Shown: positions 17,312 through 27,158, numbered from the stretch's first letter. The stretch is DNA of 64,000 nucleotides from Candidatus Methanohalarchaeum thermophilum (GCA_001914405.1 MSDW01000002.1:310001-374000); one strand, 5' to 3'. Program-made: numbers and translations. Notes: a model not told the origin generated them from the letters alone.

Positions 17312-17737
17312 CTAAATAGTTGAGAGGACACCTTCCTAAATCTTTTGATTTAGGTAGTGTGATGAATCAACCATAATAGTTAAGTAGTTTTTAAACTAAT
17401 TAAAACTAAATTAGCAGTTGGTTGGTTTGTCTGCCTCTTAAACAAAAAGCAATCCCATCTCTAAAGACAAAATCCTTAGGTAAGCCCGAAACAACTTGGA
17501 AGTAGGGGTTCTAGTGGTTGGTGTGGAGCAACCATTGAGAAATAAGAGGAACCATTTAGGGTTAGTATATGGGAAAACTGTTCCCTAAGTCCAGGCTTCA
17601 CTCAGAGCAATAGATTCCCTGCTGACGGTGTAAATGAGACAAGCACCATGGAAAACAAACTCCCTTCGAGGATAAGGTCACAAGGAAGCCTCTCTTCCTC
17701 ACCGAACGGAAGTGAGGTTAGGCAGGGGTCACTTCAC
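17312..17737 (+). mobile_element. Gene-free IS-derived element with RNA-like interior (type 1)
   Basis: The left tip CTAAATAGTTGAGAGGACACC follows TCTAT, with a left palindrome CCTAAATC/GATTTAGG as in the tnpB elements. The right end is CCTCACCGAACGGAAGTGAGG with GGGGTCACTTCAC. Inside, GGTAAGCCCGAAAC...GGAAGTAGGGGTTCTAGTGG matches the 3' end of the tnpB element at 62451-63933 (about 63766-63800), so it retains a guide-RNA-like scaffold without any nuclease gene. Confidence 0.7.
17480..17737 (+). ncRNA. Omega-RNA-like scaffold in a nuclease-less element
   Basis: G/C-richer than the surroundings, with paired blocks such as GGTTGGTGTGGAGCAACC and CTTCCTCAC/GTGAGG. The start resembles the tnpB 3' region of another element in this window. 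If transcribed, its guide would be copied from 17738 onward, the 3' end of the nitroreductase gene. Prediction by similarity only. Confidence 0.4.
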
Positions 17738-17751
17738 TTCCTTATGTTATG

Positions 17752-18291
17752 TTATTTTTTGTTTTGTTTTTTGGGTTTGTTGCCGTGTTTTTTTCTGTAT
17801 ATTTCTCTTTTTTGGAGTTCTTTTTTTGTGTGTGGTTGTTTTTGTTTTTTTGGGTGTCCAATAGCTATGGCGCAAAGCACTCTATAGTCTTCTGGTATCT
17901 CTAGGAGGTCTTTGATTTTTTCTTCTGATTGTTTATCGTCTTCCGTTTTGTGGTCTCTTATCTGGATCCAGCATGCGCCTAAGCCTTGATTTGTTGCCTC
18001 TAACTGGATGTGTTCTGCGACAATAGAAGCGTCTTCAATCCATTCCCCTTCTTCTTTTGACGCTACCACGAATACTACTGGTGCTTCCGCTGCAAAATCA
18101 GCGTAAGGTGTTGCCTTCGAAATCACTTCCCTCTTCTCCGGGTTCTCTACCACAGTTATGGACCACGGATATAGTGCTCTAGCAGATGGAGAAAAAGCTG
18201 CAGCAGTTAATATCTCCTCAATCTTCTTCTCCTCCACTCCATCATCACTAAAACTTCTTACACTCCTCCTCTCCCTAATAGATTCAATCAT
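17752..18291 (-). CDS. Nitroreductase-family flavoprotein
   Basis: 179 aa. RRSVRSFSDDGVEEKKIEEIL at the N-terminus is the FMN phosphate-binding pattern, SPSARALYPWSITVV follows, and GACWIQIRDH and AIAIGHPKK are also family features. It uses FMN and NAD(P)H to reduce an unknown substrate. I start at ATG 18289-18291; six codons upstream in frame would reach into the right tip of the adjacent element (GTTGAC). Confidence 0.8.
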   Translation of the reverse strand: MIESIRERRSVRSFSDDGVEEKKIEEILTAAAFSPSARALYPWSITVVENPEKREVISKATPYADFAAEAPVVFVVASKEEGEWIEDASIVAEHIQLEATNQGLGACWIQIRDHKTEDDKQSEEKIKDLLEIPEDYRVLCAIAIGHPKKQKQPHTKKELQKREIYRKKHGNKPKKQNKK

Positions 18292-18304
18292 ACAAAATAC
18301 ATTT

Positions 18305-18741
18305 GTCAACTACCCCTACCAAAATCAAAGATTTTGGAAGGGGCTTGTGTATGATAGGACCAGACCACATGTACAATTTAATTATCGGTTTCCTCGGAGA
18401 ACTTCCGTTACACACAGAGAGGTTCTCGCTCATCTAGAACCGATTCCAAGGGCCAGTTGACCGTGACCCATCCACTTCTGGGAACCGAACATGGTCAGTG
18501 GTTCCGTCGGCTCTCGCGAGCACGCTTTTGCCCGAAGCGGAAAAGTTCAGGTTCTCAAGCATGGTAGCGTTCCCCGAAGAAGCGGTTTTCTCTCCTTTAA
18601 GAGAGTGCCTTAAACCAGGAGCCAACCATTCAAACCTATTGACTTTGACCAAAAATATGTGTTCTATAGCCATCTAAGCATTACCTCAATTCCTCTCCCA
18701 CCTAATCAGAGATTAGGAAGGAGTCTCCTTGAGGTGAAAAG
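18305..18741 (-). mobile_element. Gene-free IS-derived element with RNA-like interior (type 2, copy 1)
   Basis: On the minus strand: target TTCAT, left tip CTTTTCACCTCAAGGAGA with palindrome CCTAATC/GATTAGG, about 370 bp interior, then the right palindrome CCAAAATC/GATTTTGG and GGGGTAGTTGAC. The interior aligns with 42245-42629 (shared GGCACTC, GAACCT, GGTCAACTGGC, AATTAAATT blocks) while intervening bases vary, as in a structured RNA. A 79-codon open frame inside (18434-18673) is probably fortuitous. Confidence 0.75.
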
Positions 18742-18784
18742 ATGAAAAAAACATCTTAAAATTAATGTTTAAAACTAAAAGAGG

Positions 18785-19327
18785 TTAGATTATTGTTTTT
18801 ATGGCTATTAGGATCAGGATTATTCCTCCTATTGCTTCTGATTTGTCTTCGAATAGGTTTCCGAATGTGTTGCCTAGGTGGAATCCTGTTAGGGACATAA
18901 TAAATGCTGTGATTCCTATTGTTGTTGCTGGTCCTATTATTGTTTTGGTTAGAAGAGGTAGTGTAGTTCCTATTGCTAGTGAATCGATGCTTGTGGCTAT
19001 GGAGAAGAGGAATAGAGCTCCGATTCCGGATACATCTATCAGGTTTTTGTCGCATTCTTTATATGATTCTTGGATCATTTTGATTCCTATTGCTGTTAGT
19101 ATTATTGCTGCGATCCATTTGCTCCCAGTTTCAATAAATTCTTGTACTCCTGTACCAAGGTACCATCCTACAAGCGGTAATCCAAAGTGAAAGAATCCAA
19201 AGGCCGAAGCTATTTTCAATGAATTAATTACTTTGTTTTTGTGGCAGATTATTCCATTTGCAATAGAGACTGCGAAGCAGTCCATCGCCAACGCCAATGC
19301 AATAGAAAACAGAGTGAAAACCCAGAT
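18785..19327 (-). CDS. mntP: MntP manganese efflux pump, apparent ATC start
   Basis: 180 aa with six spans. The MntP signature LAMDCFAVSIANGI and its internal repeat SIATSIDSLAIGTTLPLL carry the paired aspartates of the transport site. From the first normal start (TTG 19297) the protein would lose most of span 1. The frame is open to a TGA just upstream, and AGGTGA lies six bases before ATC 19325-19327, giving a start (WVFTLFSIALALAMD) of family length. MntP exports Mn(II) when it is in excess. Confidence 0.85.
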   Translation of the reverse strand: MWVFTLFSIALALAMDCFAVSIANGIICHKNKVINSLKIASAFGFFHFGLPLVGWYLGTGVQEFIETGSKWIAAIILTAIGIKMIQESYKECDKNLIDVSGIGALFLFSIATSIDSLAIGTTLPLLTKTIIGPATTIGITAFIMSLTGFHLGNTFGNLFEDKSEAIGGIILILIAIKTII

Positions 19328-19945
19328 AAACTCTCACCTACCATTCAGATAACAAAAACATACTTACTTCCTAGGCACCTAATCTAAAAAACCGTCAATA
19401 GGTTCTTATTTATTATACAAATCCTGTATAAGTTGTTTTGGCCACAATTACATATTTTTTTCTTTGTTCTCTATCTATGTTACTTCTTAAACCAAATTCC
19501 CTGATAGATTTGTCCCACTTATTTGTTTCTAAATTTTTTAGAGAACAGTGTAGAAGTTGTGAACTACCCCTACCTAATCAAAGAGTTAGGAAGATGTCTT
19601 CTCAGTCAAATAGATAATCTCTGAAGCAATATATTAGAGATACCTATTGTATTTGACTAAAATCAAAGACTTTGAAATTTATTAAATCAATTAAATCTAC
19701 TATAGTATGGTAGATCTAAGTTTGTTTTATGTTTTTTCTAAATAGGTTTTTTGGCCTTAAATAGTTTTTTATGGTGTTTAGAGGGATTAGGTGTTTTTTG
19801 GTGGCTTTTATTTGGTACTTGTTAGAAGAGTTATTTGTTTTTGTTTTTGTTTTTGTTTTTGTTTTTAGGTGTCTTTGTCGAGTTCTGTTTATGTGGTTTT
19901 TCCTTAAGTTTTATGTTGTCTTTTACATATTTTCTGTTGTTAGCT
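19328..19945. other. Intergenic region without a gene
   Basis: 618 bp between divergent mntP and trkA. It holds solo hairpin 4 and, from 19680 on, T/G-rich leader sequence including a (GTTTTT)n stretch at 19835-19866. I see no other gene. Confidence 0.5.
19559..19613 (-). repeat. Solo terminal hairpin 4
   Basis: GTGAACTACCCCTACC, palindrome TAATC...GTTAG, then GAAGATGTCTTCTCAGTCAAATAG, the same mixed right/left structure. Confidence 0.8.
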
Positions 19946-20608
19946 ATGTATGTGATTGTTGTTGGTGCTGGTTTGATTGGGAGTAGTTTGATTGAGATTG
20001 CGGTTGGTGAGGGTAATGAGGTTGTGGTTGTTGAGAAGGATAGGGAGGTTGCTAAGGATATTGATTCGAGTTTTGATTGTTTGGTTATTAATGCTGATGC
20101 GACTGATAGGGAGGCTTTGGAGGATGCGGGGATTGAAGACGCTGATGCTTTGATTACTACTACTGAGAGGGATGTTGTTAATTTGGTGGTTGGGTTGTTT
20201 GCTAGTGAGTATGATGTTGAGCATGTTGTTAGTTTGGTTCATGATGTTAAGAACCGTGATTTGCTTGAGGATATGGGTATTACGACTATTGAGAATCCGG
20301 AGAAGTTGATTGCTCAGAATTTATATAATTCTGTTAAGTTGCCGAGTGTTGTTGACTTTATGAAGGTTGGTGGGGAAGCAGAGATATTTGATATTTATGT
20401 GGAAGAAGGAGCTCCTGTTGATGGTAAAACTATTAGAGATGCGGCTTCGGAGAATTTGATTCCGGAGGATATTAATATTGTTTCAGTTTCTAGGGATGAT
20501 GAGGTTATTATCCCTAAGGGTGATGCAAGATTAAGTGAAGGTGATTTGGTTACGGTTTTATCCTTGGAGAAAGCGACAGAAGAGATATTAAATGTATTTA
20601 AGTCTTAG
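19946..20608 (+). CDS. trkA: TrkA potassium-uptake regulator (RCK-N plus RCK-C)
   Basis: 220 aa. The Rossmann motif GAGLIGSSL follows MYVIVV, an acidic residue ends strand 2 (VVVVEKD), and residues 140-220 form the RCK-C/TrkA-C domain (VGGEAEIFDIYVEEGAPVDG). It binds NAD(H) or ATP and gates TrkH. I start at ATG 19946, because upstream codons are low-complexity FLFLFLF. trkH follows 77 bp later on the same strand, so they form an operon. Confidence 0.9.
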   Translation: MYVIVVGAGLIGSSLIEIAVGEGNEVVVVEKDREVAKDIDSSFDCLVINADATDREALEDAGIEDADALITTTERDVVNLVVGLFASEYDVEHVVSLVHDVKNRDLLEDMGITTIENPEKLIAQNLYNSVKLPSVVDFMKVGGEAEIFDIYVEEGAPVDGKTIRDAASENLIPEDINIVSVSRDDEVIIPKGDARLSEGDLVTVLSLEKATEEILNVFKS

Positions 20609-20685
20609 TGGAGTTAAGTCTTAGTCTAATTAGAGGTGGTTGAGGTAGGTTTTTTTGTGTTTTGGTTGTTGTTCGGGTGTTTTAG

Positions 20686-22206
20686 GTGAATAGGGGTGCT
20701 GTTGCTAGGGATGTTGGTAGTTTATTGGTTATTTTGTCTTTATTGTTTTTTGTTTCTTGTTTGGTTTCTTTGGGCCTTGGTGAGTTTTATGGCTTGGTTT
20801 GTTTTTTGGTTCCTGGGGGTTTGGTTTATCCGGTTGGTTATTTTTTTAGGAGGTATTTTAGTGAGGCTGGAGCCCCAGATAAGGTTGATTCTATGGCTAC
20901 GGCAGCTGTTGGCTGGTTTTTGGTTTCCTTGTTTGGTGGGTTGCCATTTTGGATTTTAGCTACTTTAATTAATTATGATCTTGGTTTTTTAGGTTTACCT
21001 GAGTTGTCTAAGACTTTGGCTGTGTATTCTAATCCGGTTAATGGGTTTTTTGAGAGTGTTGCAGGTTTTACGGGAACTGGTTTAACCGTTACTTTAAATG
21101 AAAGTAGTTTACCTGGGTGTTTGCAGTGGTGGAGGTCTTTGACTCAGTGGGTTGGTGGGGTTGGTGTAATTGTTTTAACTACTGCGATCCTGAAGAGACC
21201 TGGCAGCGGTTCCTTTACATTATATGAAAGTGAGGCTAGAAGCGAGAAGATACATCCTAGTGTAGTATCTACTGTTAGGTCGATCTGGTGGATAATATTG
21301 GCTTACACCATCTTAGGAGTCTTAGTCTTTTATTTTGCTGGTATGCCTCCTTGGGATGCAGTTAACCATGCAATGACTGGCATAACAACAGGTGGATTCT
21401 CAGTTAAAGATCAAAGCTTAGCAACATACAATAGTCCCTTAATAGAAGCAGCAGCTATTCCTATTATGGTATTAGGGGGGATTGCGTTTACCACCCATTA
21501 CAAGTTACTTGGTGAAAAAAATCCAAGAAAGTTCATAACGGATGTTCAAACCCAGTGGTTCCTCCTGATCATCTCTATTGGAGTAACAGCTTTAATGGCT
21601 ATATTCTTTCTGAAAAACACATATAATGGGTTTCTAGGTATTTTAAGGGTTTCAGTGTTTCAGTTTATTTCTGCGGCCACATGCACCGGGTTCCAGACAG
21701 CAACAGATCTAGGGGTTAAGTGGCCTATAGCTTCTCACTTAGTCATAACTGTTGGAATGATTGTAGGAGGGGTTGCAGGTTCAACAGCAGGTGGAATAAA
21801 AGTAATAAGATCAATAACAATAATAAAAGGACTAAGATATGAACTGAACAGCTTAATTTATCCAAAAACAGCTATAAGAAAACTAAAAATAGGAAAAAGA
21901 AAACTATACGATGAACAAGCAACCAAAGAAATACAAGAAGCCCTAACCATAACCTTCCTCTGGATCCTGCTACTATTCATCGGAATAATAATACTATCCC
22001 TAACAACCAACACACAACAATTCACACTCCAAAACATCATATTCGAAGTAGTAAGCGCACAAGGAAACGTAGGACTAAGCACAGGGATAACAACCCCACA
22101 ACTACACCCAATACCCAAACTAACACTAATAGCCAACATGCTAATAGGAAGACTAGAAATAATACCAATCATCATATTCATCCAAGCATTACTCACCAAA
22201 AAGTAA
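20686..22206 (+). CDS. trkH: TrkH potassium channel/transporter subunit
   Basis: 506 aa with four M1-P-M2-like repeats. Selectivity-filter-type segments are ESVAGFTGTGLTV, HAMTGITTGGFSV, SAATCTGFQT and EVVSAQGNVGLST. It takes up K+ with the cytosolic TrkA encoded just upstream. GTG start. The gene begins very T/G-rich and ends A/C-rich, so codon use changes along it. Confidence 0.92.
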   Translation: MNRGAVARDVGSLLVILSLLFFVSCLVSLGLGEFYGLVCFLVPGGLVYPVGYFFRRYFSEAGAPDKVDSMATAAVGWFLVSLFGGLPFWILATLINYDLGFLGLPELSKTLAVYSNPVNGFFESVAGFTGTGLTVTLNESSLPGCLQWWRSLTQWVGGVGVIVLTTAILKRPGSGSFTLYESEARSEKIHPSVVSTVRSIWWIILAYTILGVLVFYFAGMPPWDAVNHAMTGITTGGFSVKDQSLATYNSPLIEAAAIPIMVLGGIAFTTHYKLLGEKNPRKFITDVQTQWFLLIISIGVTALMAIFFLKNTYNGFLGILRVSVFQFISAATCTGFQTATDLGVKWPIASHLVITVGMIVGGVAGSTAGGIKVIRSITIIKGLRYELNSLIYPKTAIRKLKIGKRKLYDEQATKEIQEALTITFLWILLLFIGIIILSLTTNTQQFTLQNIIFEVVSAQGNVGLSTGITTPQLHPIPKLTLIANMLIGRLEIIPIIIFIQALLTKK

Positions 22207-22377
22207 AACAACCCACAACCTACCATCACACTCAAGTTCACTTGAGAAAAAAAGAAGAAACCACCTCTACCACTAGAAACAAAAAATGTGGTTTGTGGAA
22301 GAGAAGACAACAGTCTAAGTCTTTTTGGTCTCTTGGTTTTTGGGTAGGTTTCTTAGCAGATCGGGTTCTATTTTTAA

Positions 22378-23397
22378 TTGGAGTTAACATGGAACATGGT
22401 TTTTCCTAAGATTGGGTTCAGAGGATCTTCTGCACCGGATGTGTTTGTTTCACGTAAAATTAGAGAAGAGGCAGTAGATCACCTAGAATCCAATGGATTA
22501 AAGGTCGAGGTTAATGAAATTGATAGTAAGTTACCTAAGGACGTCTTAATCGAGAGAACCAAAGGCAAAAAGGGACTAATCTGTCTATTGAACGATGAAA
22601 TCGATAGAGAATTGATCGAGGAATGCGAGAAACTTGAAGCTATTTCCAATATCGGTGGAGGCGTTGGTAACATAGATATAAATGCAGCTAAAGAACACAA
22701 CATAACCATAACATACACTCCTGGTGTAATGACAGAAGCAACAGCCGACCACACATTTGCCCTACTATTAGGTGCATCAAGAAAAATCCCAAGAGCCGAT
22801 GAAGTCGCTAGAAACGATGAATGGGGAAGCTGGGAAGTACTAAAATCACCAATGGGAATCAACGTACATGAAAAAACACTAGGAATTGTTGGCCTAGGCC
22901 AGATCGGCCAAGCCGTAGCCAAAAGAGCTGACCAAGGATTCGACATGGACGTAATCTACATAGACAAAAAAAGAAAAAGCGACATGGAAAGAGAACTCGG
23001 ATGCAAATACACCGAATTCAATGAATTATTACAGGAAAGCGATTTTGTTACAATACATGTTCCTCTAAACCCTGAAACCAAACACATGTTCGGAGAAAAA
23101 GAATTCAAAAAGATGAAAAAAAATGCAATACTGGTTAATACAGCAGACGGTGGAATAATAGACGAAAAAGCATTAGCCAAGGCCCTAAAAAACAACGAAA
23201 TCAGAGCAGCAGCAATAGACACATTCGAAAACGAACCAATAATAAACTCAGAACTAAAAGAAATAAAAAACAAATTGATTTTAACTCCACACATAGGAGC
23301 CGCAACCAAGGAAACAGCCCACGAACTATCCATGATGGCAGCCAAAAACCTAATAAAAGCCCTAAAAGACAAAAAAACCTCAGACAAAATAAACTAA
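22378..23397 (+). CDS. D-isomer 2-hydroxyacid dehydrogenase family protein lacking the catalytic arginine
   Basis: 339 aa (TTG start; ATG 22396 is as likely). The NAD motif GLGQIGQAVAKRA is present, as are the catalytic glutamate (DTFENEP) and histidine (TPHIGAAT). The block normally N-x-S/A-R-G reads NTADGGIID, so the arginine that binds the 2-oxo carboxylate is aspartate. Family members reduce glyoxylate, hydroxypyruvate or oxidise phosphoglycerate; with this change activity or substrate is doubtful. Confidence 0.85.
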   Translation: MELTWNMVFPKIGFRGSSAPDVFVSRKIREEAVDHLESNGLKVEVNEIDSKLPKDVLIERTKGKKGLICLLNDEIDRELIEECEKLEAISNIGGGVGNIDINAAKEHNITITYTPGVMTEATADHTFALLLGASRKIPRADEVARNDEWGSWEVLKSPMGINVHEKTLGIVGLGQIGQAVAKRADQGFDMDVIYIDKKRKSDMERELGCKYTEFNELLQESDFVTIHVPLNPETKHMFGEKEFKKMKKNAILVNTADGGIIDEKALAKALKNNEIRAAAIDTFENEPIINSELKEIKNKLILTPHIGAATKETAHELSMMAAKNLIKALKDKKTSDKIN

Positions 23398-23534
23398 AAA
23401 CAAAAAAACCAAAACAAAGAAACAAAAATTAACCAAATCAACAAGAAAAAAGATCCATTAAAGCTAAATAAAAAAATAAACTAAAATTTGTTGTTTTTTT
23501 GTTTTTATTTGTTTTTAGTTTTGTTCTATTATTC

Positions 23535-24443
23535 TTAGTTTTGTTCTATTATTGTTACTGTTATTATGCCTATTGTTAATGCTATTATTGTTATTGTTGT
23601 GGTTTGGGGTGTCCAGTTGTAGGTTGGTGTGGTTTGTGGTGCGGTTAGTATTTTGGTTGCTGGTAGTCTTAGTGCTCCTAGCATTAGGCCGGTTAGGGAT
23701 GCTAGAGTTGGTTTTCTGTATTTTTTTAGTATGTTTGAGAGTATGTTGGTGAATGTGAAGAGTGAGATGGTTGCTCCTGTTAGGAATAGTATTAGGTCGA
23801 TGTATTTTGTGTTTATGTTATGTAAAACGCTTAACATATATTTGTATTGTCCAATGGCTAGTAAGATGAATGATCCAGATATTCCTGGTAGGATCATTGC
23901 TAGTATTGCCAGTGCACCTGATAGGAATATTATTGGTGGTGTGTGGGTTATGTGGCTGGATGTTATTCCGGTTACTACGAATCCAGTTATGGCTCCTATG
24001 GTTAAAGTAACTAGGGTCTTGTAGAATGCTCCTTCTTCTATTCTTTGGTATATTTTTACGGCAGAAGCAGCTATTAGTCCAAAGAAAAATGAATAAGTGT
24101 AGACAGGGAATTTATCTAATAAGAGTAAGATAAATCTAGAAGCTACTAAAAAAGAGGTTATAACACCTAGACCAAGTATTATTAGAAAGATGTAGTTTAT
24201 TTGTTTTATTGATTGAATTAATTGGTTTTTGTTTCTTTTTATTAGGTTTTTTATTATTTTTGTTGGGTTAGCTGAGTTTATCGAAAAAATTAGTTCCTCG
24301 TATATTCCGGTTATTAGCGCTATGGTTCCTCCTGAAACGCCTGGCACGACATCGGCTAAACCCATTAGAACTCCTTTAATAAAAAGCTTTACCTTATCCA
24401 GTAGATTTCTATCTTTTTTTTTATTCGTTTCTCCTTCGACCAC
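23535..24443 (-). CDS. DUF368 membrane protein (polyprenyl-phosphate translocase family)
   Basis: 302 aa with 8-10 spans. The family signature GLADVVPGVSGGTIALITG is at residues 32-50, and a second related segment is ALAILAMILPGISGSFIL. Bacterial DUF368 proteins (PopT) recycle undecaprenyl phosphate; in archaea the substrate would be dolichyl phosphate for glycosylation, which is inference. GTG start. Converges with the dehydrogenase gene. Confidence 0.85.
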   Translation of the reverse strand: MVEGETNKKKDRNLLDKVKLFIKGVLMGLADVVPGVSGGTIALITGIYEELIFSINSANPTKIIKNLIKRNKNQLIQSIKQINYIFLIILGLGVITSFLVASRFILLLLDKFPVYTYSFFFGLIAASAVKIYQRIEEGAFYKTLVTLTIGAITGFVVTGITSSHITHTPPIIFLSGALAILAMILPGISGSFILLAIGQYKYMLSVLHNINTKYIDLILFLTGATISLFTFTNILSNILKKYRKPTLASLTGLMLGALRLPATKILTAPQTTPTYNWTPQTTTITIIALTIGIITVTIIEQN

Positions 24444-24610
24444 TCCAACACCCCAAGCAAGTTTATTTTTCTCTTTCTATAGGCATTTAATAGGTATGTC
24501 TCTATTTTTCAGGTTTAGATATTCTCTTCTCTAATAGCTATAGATATCCTTTCTTATGTCCTGACTTCTCCCATGGCTGAAGCATGTGGGGTTCTCCAGT
24601 CGAACACCGT

Positions 24611-25722
24611 TCAACATTTGGCTTCACCTTTCTCTGCTGGAGTTCTGGGCACAGCCAGTAGCGCCCCCGCCTCGGATAGAGGTCTTCGAATAGACTTACC
24701 CAAAGCTCGTTTAGCAATATTAGATGCTCCATTTTTGTCCGCATTATCTTCCAAACCACAATCTCTACAAACGAACTTTCCTTGTCCAACCCTCTTTGTG
24801 TTTTGACTTCCACACCTATTGCAAGTCTTCAAGGTATCCCTCTCATCCACTTCAACAACCCTAATTCCTTCCCACTCGGCCTTATATTCGATGAAACGCT
24901 TCAGTTTGTCGAAAGGGAACTTGTGAAGTTTACCGTTGAACCTTCTACCCTTATCCTCTTGTTCTCTAATCCCCCTCAAATCACCGATAGCGATTATAGC
25001 ATCTCTCTCCTTCGCATCTTCAACTATTTCTCTGCTTATCTTGTGCAGACGATCTTCCACTTTCCTCGATTCCTTATTTCCTATCCTCTTGATTACTTGT
25101 TTCCCTTTTCTAACCTTTTTCTTTCCAATTTTCTTACGGAGCATCTTATAGTGCTCTCTAATCTCCCAGACCTCCTCGCCATAAAACTTCGTCTCACAAT
25201 TCAATAACACCACAGACGTTGCAATCCACCGAACACCCATATCTATAGCGATTACATCCGAAAAAGAAGAAGGACAATCAGGACAAATAGGTTCGATTTC
25301 AATTTCCTTCTTGATGACGAGATGAACAAACCAGTTCCCATCCTCCTTAACCTAGTTCAGAATCGCCAAACTCACACTCTTCAACATCCCCCCTATCCTT
25401 TCGGGGAATTATCACCGAACACCATATCGATTCACCACGGCCCTTTTCAGGGTTATAGACAGGAATTTTCACCCAATAACTGGAAATCTCCGTAGTCCTG
25501 CTCTTCCAATTTTATAACGTCATTTCTAAGTCTTATTGGCTGTTTGTTCTTCGGATTGTTTTGAATTACAACTCTTCTCGCTTGTTGCTTTGTGGCAGAA
25601 TACAGTTGAGAATTTTTCCCTTTTACAGCTTCTTGAAATGCTTCATACTCTCTTTCTAATAGTTTTTCTTTGATATTTGTTAAGTGATGAAGTTTAACTC
25701 TAACAGTCCTTTTAGCTTTCAT
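24611..25722 (-). pseudogene. tnpB: tnpB with at least two frameshifts
   Basis: The N-terminus (MKAKRTVRVKLHHL from ATG 25722) runs to about 25480. The middle part (SYWVKIPVYNPEKGRG) is in the next frame, and the rest from about 25353 (VKEDGNWFVHLVIK) in a third. The last part holds RuvC-I IAIDMG, RuvC-II reading IAIGDLRGIR (glycine in place of glutamate), zinc ribbon CNRCG...CRDCG and DNADKNGASNIA. A glutamate is present in YKAEWEGI, as in the other glycine-type TnpBs. Confidence 0.8.
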
Positions 25723-25723
25723 A

Positions 25724-26100
25724 TCAAACACCTGTTTGAGCCTCAACATATTCCTCGATGGTTTCACTCGAAACATTACCTGCTGAAGAAACAAAATAAC
25801 TCCTCGTCCATAACGCAGGCAAAGAACTGAAACCAAATTCCTCATTTAACAATCTTGAAATATATCCCTTCATATGTTAAATTATCTTATTTAGAGCAAT
25901 AGTAGAATCCCCTTCTACAAATAGATAAACATGATCAGAACTTATTGAAAGCTTAAGAATATCAAGACCTAACTCGTCAGCCTCCTCTTAAATCAATTCC
26001 CTCAACCTCTCCTCAACCTCTTCCTTGAGAATCTTCTTCCGATACTTAGAACACCAAATGAAATGATAATTCAAAAGATGGACAGAGGTTTTCTCACGAC
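25724..26100 (-). pseudogene. tnpA: tnpA with two stop codons and altered HUH motif
   Basis: The frame reads REKTSVHLLNYHFIWCSKYRKKIL, then LRELI-TAA, EEADELGLDILKLSISSDHVYLFVEG, a second TAA, and ALWTRSYFVSSAGNVSSETIEEYVEAQ. The HUH histidine pair is HVY instead of HVH. Two TAA codons and the lost histidine make it inactive. Confidence 0.8.
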
Positions 26101-26393
26101 TACACCCCCCTTGACAATATATAAACCCCACACACACATATACAGAGACCAAACACCTATTAATTCTTCCCATTTTGCCATTCATCCAACCACTAAAGAT
26201 AGTAGGCTTTCTGGCGATATTTCTGTAATGGAAAAAGGGTTTTTAGACTTAAGTTTTCTGGTGAGCTACTTACTTCTTAATTAGATATATATCCTTGGAT
26301 ACCAACGAAAAAGATAAAAGATAAAGGAAATGTTTTTTTTCTTGGTTTTCTGTGTGGTCTTGTAGTTATTTTTTGGGTTTTGTTTTTGGTTTT

Positions 26394-27134
26394 TTAGAGT
26401 TGTGTTTTTACTGTCCATAGTAGTATTGCGATTATTACTCCTAGTGCGAAGGAGAGTATTCCGTATTTTTTGCTTTCTCTTTCTGCTTCTGGAAGTAGGT
26501 GTGCTGCTCCTACATATGCGAGGACGCCTGCTGAGATTCCTAGCATGAGTCCTAGGTGGGGTCCTGTTAGTTGTGATATGAATGGGTAGCTTACTATTGC
26601 TCCTATTGGCGTTGTTGCGGCTGCAACTAGGAAGGCATAGATAAATGATTTTTTGGTTCCTAGTCCTCCTTTCATGAATAGGGAGAATGTTACTATTCCT
26701 TCTGGGTATTCGTGGAAGATCATTCCTAGTGTTGATGCTACTCCTAGGAAAAATGACACGCTGTAGGTTGTTGCGTAGATTACTCCGTCTACGAATGAAT
26801 GTACAGCTATTCCTAGGCCTGCAACGATTCCTATTCGGAGGTTTCTTTCGTTTTCGTCTTCATGGCATACATATACATCTATGAATCTATCGACTAGGAA
26901 GATACCGAGGAATCCGGCTAAGAGATACATTGGTCCATGTGGGTTCATTTCAAAGGCCTTTGGCGCGGCTATTAAAAAGGCTACAGATAAGAGGATTCCT
27001 GCTGCGAAATACATGAAGTAGTTCATCGAATTCTTAGCCCATTCCTTGAAGTTGTATATTGAAAGAATACCTAATGTACACAAGAGACAGGATAGTAGCC
27101 CAGCACCAAGTACAGATAAAAAGGTTATATCCAA
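26394..27134 (-). CDS. ZIP-family metal transporter
   Basis: 246 aa with eight spans. Metal-site motifs are HSFVDGVIYA in span 4 and HEYPEGIVTF in span 5. TTG start with GAGGTGG seven bases upstream. It follows the DtxR-like gene by 24 bp on the same strand, so expression is probably set by that metal sensor. ZIP proteins carry Zn, Fe or Mn into the cytoplasm; which metal is not clear here. Confidence 0.85.
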   Translation of the reverse strand: MDITFLSVLGAGLLSCLLCTLGILSIYNFKEWAKNSMNYFMYFAAGILLSVAFLIAAPKAFEMNPHGPMYLLAGFLGIFLVDRFIDVYVCHEDENERNLRIGIVAGLGIAVHSFVDGVIYATTYSVSFFLGVASTLGMIFHEYPEGIVTFSLFMKGGLGTKKSFIYAFLVAAATTPIGAIVSYPFISQLTGPHLGLMLGISAGVLAYVGAAHLLPEAERESKKYGILSFALGVIIAILLWTVKTQL

Positions 27135-27158
27135 GTTAATGCCACCTCAATTATTTTT

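Larger units (their letters stand above)
24550..26150 (-). mobile_element. Degenerate IS605-type element with tnpA and tnpB remnants
   Basis: tnpA and tnpB lie head to tail on the minus strand (tnpA stop and tnpB start are one base apart), unlike the divergent element at 8504. The right-end palindrome CCCATGGCTGAAGCATGTGGG lies at 24572-24592. A TATA box GGGTTTATATATTG is at about 26114-26127. Both genes are broken. The boundaries are approximate. Confidence 0.75.

Noticed and set aside
18434-18673. 79-codon open frame on the minus strand inside the gene-free element
   Set aside because: Not preserved in the homologous copy at 42245-42629, where stops and indels break it. Conservation between the copies is of RNA-like blocks, not of codons.
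19835-19945. Signal-like N-terminus of TrkA (FLFLFLF)
   Set aside because: It is a translated (GTTTTT)n leader. The RCK domain starts at ATG 19946 with MYVIVVGAG.
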